From contig JAJYSI010000168.1 of NCBI GenBank assembly GCA_021793635.1, forward strand, positions 1 to 7,167: 7,167 nucleotides of DNA, written 5' to 3'. The position numbers were made by a program, and so were the translations under genes. Shown piece by piece: positions 5,650 through 7,167 of this stretch (position 1 is the stretch's first letter; every line of letters begins with the position of its first letter). Source of the stretch: Bacteroidota bacterium (GTDB lineage: Bacteria > Bacteroidota > Ignavibacteria > Ignavibacteriales > Ignavibacteriaceae). The notes under the pieces were generated by a model. That model was not told the DNA's origin and made no database searches. It saw only the letters and a list, made by a program, of their open reading frames with translations.

Positions 5650-5955
5650 ATGAATATCCCAATTGAATATTATTTAATCTTAAGCGGGTTTATGTTCTTA
5701 GTTGGTGTGGCAGGAGTTCTAACCCGCAGAAATGCCATCATTGTCTTTATGTCGATTGAACTGATGTTGAACTCGGCTAATTTATCTTTGGTTACTTTTT
5801 CTTCATATATGGGCAATTCTACCGGCCAGCTTTTTGTTTTCTTTGTTATGACAGTGGCTGCCGCGGAAGCAGCAGTGGGACTTGCAATAATTCTCGCAAT
5901 GTTCCGTAATAAATTGACTTTAAATATTGATGATATCAATATTCTTAAATGGTAA
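5650..5955 (+). CDS. nuoK: NADH-quinone oxidoreductase (complex I) subunit K
   Basis: Membrane subunit of complex I, homologous to ND4L, 101 residues (the family norm is about 100). It has three transmembrane helices at about 4-24, 28-48 and 60-84. The two membrane glutamates of the proton path are present: Glu37 in [12 protein letters not shown] (34-45) and Glu73 in [12 protein letters not shown] (69-80), corresponding to Glu36 and Glu72 of E. coli NuoK. The start is 4 bases after the nuoJ stop and lacks a Shine-Dalgarno, so coupling to nuoJ is likely. Confidence 0.97.
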   Translation: MNIPIEYYLILSGFMFLVGVAGVLTRRNAIIVFMSIELMLNSANLSLVTFSSYMGNSTGQLFVFFVMTVAAAEAAVGLAIILAMFRNKLTLNIDDINILKW

Positions 5956-5992
5956 TCTTCTTGAATAAAATTATTTTGAGATTATAAAATCT

Positions 5993-7167
5993 ATGGTTCA
6001 GCTAATTTACTTAACCACATTGCTTCCGTTATTAGGATTTCTATTCAATGGACTCTTCGGAAGTAAAATTAAAAATGAAAAAATCATTGGAATAATAGGA
6101 AGCAGCACTATTGGGATTTCCTTCCTAATCGTAGCCGGAGCTTTTTTCCAAACTCTTTCTATGCCGGTAGATCAAAGACAAACTATTGTTAATCTTTTTA
6201 CATGGATTAAAGTCGGAAATCTTGATGTTAATGTTTCATATCAGGTTGATCAACTTTCTTTATTGATGGGTCTGATTGTTACCGGAGTCGGCTTTATTAT
6301 TCATGTTTATTCTATTGGCTATATGCATGGCGACAAAGGATTTGGACGATTTTTTGCATATTTAAATTTATTCATCTTTGCAATGATGAATTTGATACTA
6401 GGCAGTAATTTTCTTCTTCTGTTTTTAGGCTGGGAGGGTGTTGGTCTTTGCTCTTATTTGTTGATTGGATTTTGGTATGACAGAAAGTTTGAAAAGAGCA
6501 CTACAAGCGATGCAGCTAAAAAAGCATTTATTGTCAATAGAATTGGCGATTTTGGATTCCTACTCGGAATATTTTTAATCTATTTGACTTTCGGAAGTCT
6601 TAATTTTAATGATGTGTTTGCAAGAGCGGCATCATTAAATATCCCTCAATATGTTTTCAATTTTATTGCACTATTTCTTTTCATCGGTGCAATGGGGAAG
6701 TCAGCACAAATTCCTTTATACATTTGGTTACCGGATGCAATGGCAGGCCCCACTCCAGTTTCTGCATTGATTCATGCCGCTACAATGGTTACTGCCGGAG
6801 TTTATATGGTTGCGCGATGCTCTATCATTTATGCTTCTGCGCCCGCGATTATGGAATTTGTTGCTATAATAGGAGCTTTAACCGCAATATTTGCCGCTTC
6901 AATAGCACTTGTTCAAAATGACATTAAAAAAGTGTTAGCCTACTCAACTGTAAGTCAACTTGGCTACATGTTTTTAGCTTTAGGTGTAGGCGCTTTTTCG
7001 GCCGCATTGTTCCACGTTATGACACATGCATTTTTCAAAGCATTATTGTTCCTTGGTGCCGGTTCTGTTATTCATGGTATGCATGATGAACAGAATATCC
7101 AAAACTACGGCGGTTTGAAAAAATATATGCCGAAAACTTATGCTACATTTCTAATCGCATCGCTTGC
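5993..7167 (+). CDS. nuoL: NADH-quinone oxidoreductase (complex I) subunit L, 3' end beyond the window
   Basis: Antiporter-like proton-pumping subunit of complex I (ND5 homologue). About 391 codons are present without a stop, and the family is usually 600-700 residues, so the distal third, including the lateral helix, is outside. Expected proton-channel residues can be placed: Glu148 in GWEGVGLCSYLLIGFW, Lys236 in GAMGKSAQIPLYIWLPDAM, His261 in PVSALIHAATMVTAGVY, and His345/Lys349 in HVMTHAFFKALLFLGAGSVIH. These match E. coli NuoL Glu144, Lys229, His254, His338 and Lys342. The start is ATG at 5993, 37 bases after nuoK. An in-frame TAA at 5966-5968 rules out a much longer N-terminus. Only a weak GAGA-type purine stretch precedes it. 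nuoM and nuoN probably follow. Confidence 0.97.
   Translation, partial: MVQLIYLTTLLPLLGFLFNGLFGSKIKNEKIIGIIGSSTIGISFLIVAGAFFQTLSMPVDQRQTIVNLFTWIKVGNLDVNVSYQVDQLSLLMGLIVTGVGFIIHVYSIGYMHGDKGFGRFFAYLNLFIFAMMNLILGSNFLLLFLGWEGVGLCSYLLIGFWYDRKFEKSTTSDAAKKAFIVNRIGDFGFLLGIFLIYLTFGSLNFNDVFARAASLNIPQYVFNFIALFLFIGAMGKSAQIPLYIWLPDAMAGPTPVSALIHAATMVTAGVYMVARCSIIYASAPAIMEFVAIIGALTAIFAASIALVQNDIKKVLAYSTVSQLGYMFLALGVGAFSAALFHVMTHAFFKALLFLGAGSVIHGMHDEQNIQNYGGLKKYMPKTYATFLIASL

Noticed and set aside
5670..5939. Open minus-strand frame opposite nuoK.
   Set aside because: It mirrors a fully conserved NuoK; typical antisense shadow.
6724..6921. Open plus-strand frame in a second phase inside nuoL.
   Set aside because: The protein is a Cys/Arg-rich out-of-frame reading of conserved NuoL sequence.

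Overview
The window is AT-rich and gene-dense, and reads as chromosomal DNA from a member of the Bacteroidota/Chlorobi/Ignavibacteria group. The clues are an OmpL-like (BBP2-type) outer-membrane porin, a promoter-like site of the Bacteroidota form (TTTG-N20-TAnnTTTG), several genes without a Shine-Dalgarno sequence, and small hairpin repeats of a kind I associate with that group. The assignment to group is inference, and I cannot name a species.

Left end (1-525): no convincing complete gene. Seven codons at the very edge may be the tail of a plus-strand gene. The rest is non-coding and structured. Positions 196-343 look like a decayed pair of hairpin repeats facing each other, 371-441 holds an imperfect direct repeat, and 453-508 is a 21-pair stem that forms fully only in minus-strand RNA, just downstream of amt.

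Minus-strand block (526-3518), transcribed right to left: glnK (P-II signal protein), then a beta-barrel porin, then amt (ammonium transporter), with gaps of 28 and 25 bases. This looks like one nitrogen-uptake operon. The porin could let ammonium through the outer membrane, Amt would move it across the inner membrane, and GlnK would gate Amt. Placing a dedicated porin between glnK and amt is the most interesting biological point here.

Divergent regulatory gap (3519-3811): contains a large imperfect inverted repeat, a sigma-70-like promoter candidate for glnK and a Bacteroidota-like promoter candidate for the plus strand. No sigma-54 (GG-N10-GC) promoter is present for glnK.

Plus-strand block (3812-7167): asnS (asparaginyl-tRNA synthetase, apparently with a TTG start), then nuoJ, nuoK and the 5' two thirds of nuoL, membrane subunits of respiratory complex I. 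asnS lies only 37 bases before nuoJ, where nuoI or nuoH would stand in a canonical nuo operon, so this organism's complex I genes are probably split into at least two clusters.

I see no wholly new system. The candidates for novelty are the porin-containing glnK-amt operon and the non-coding structures flanking it.
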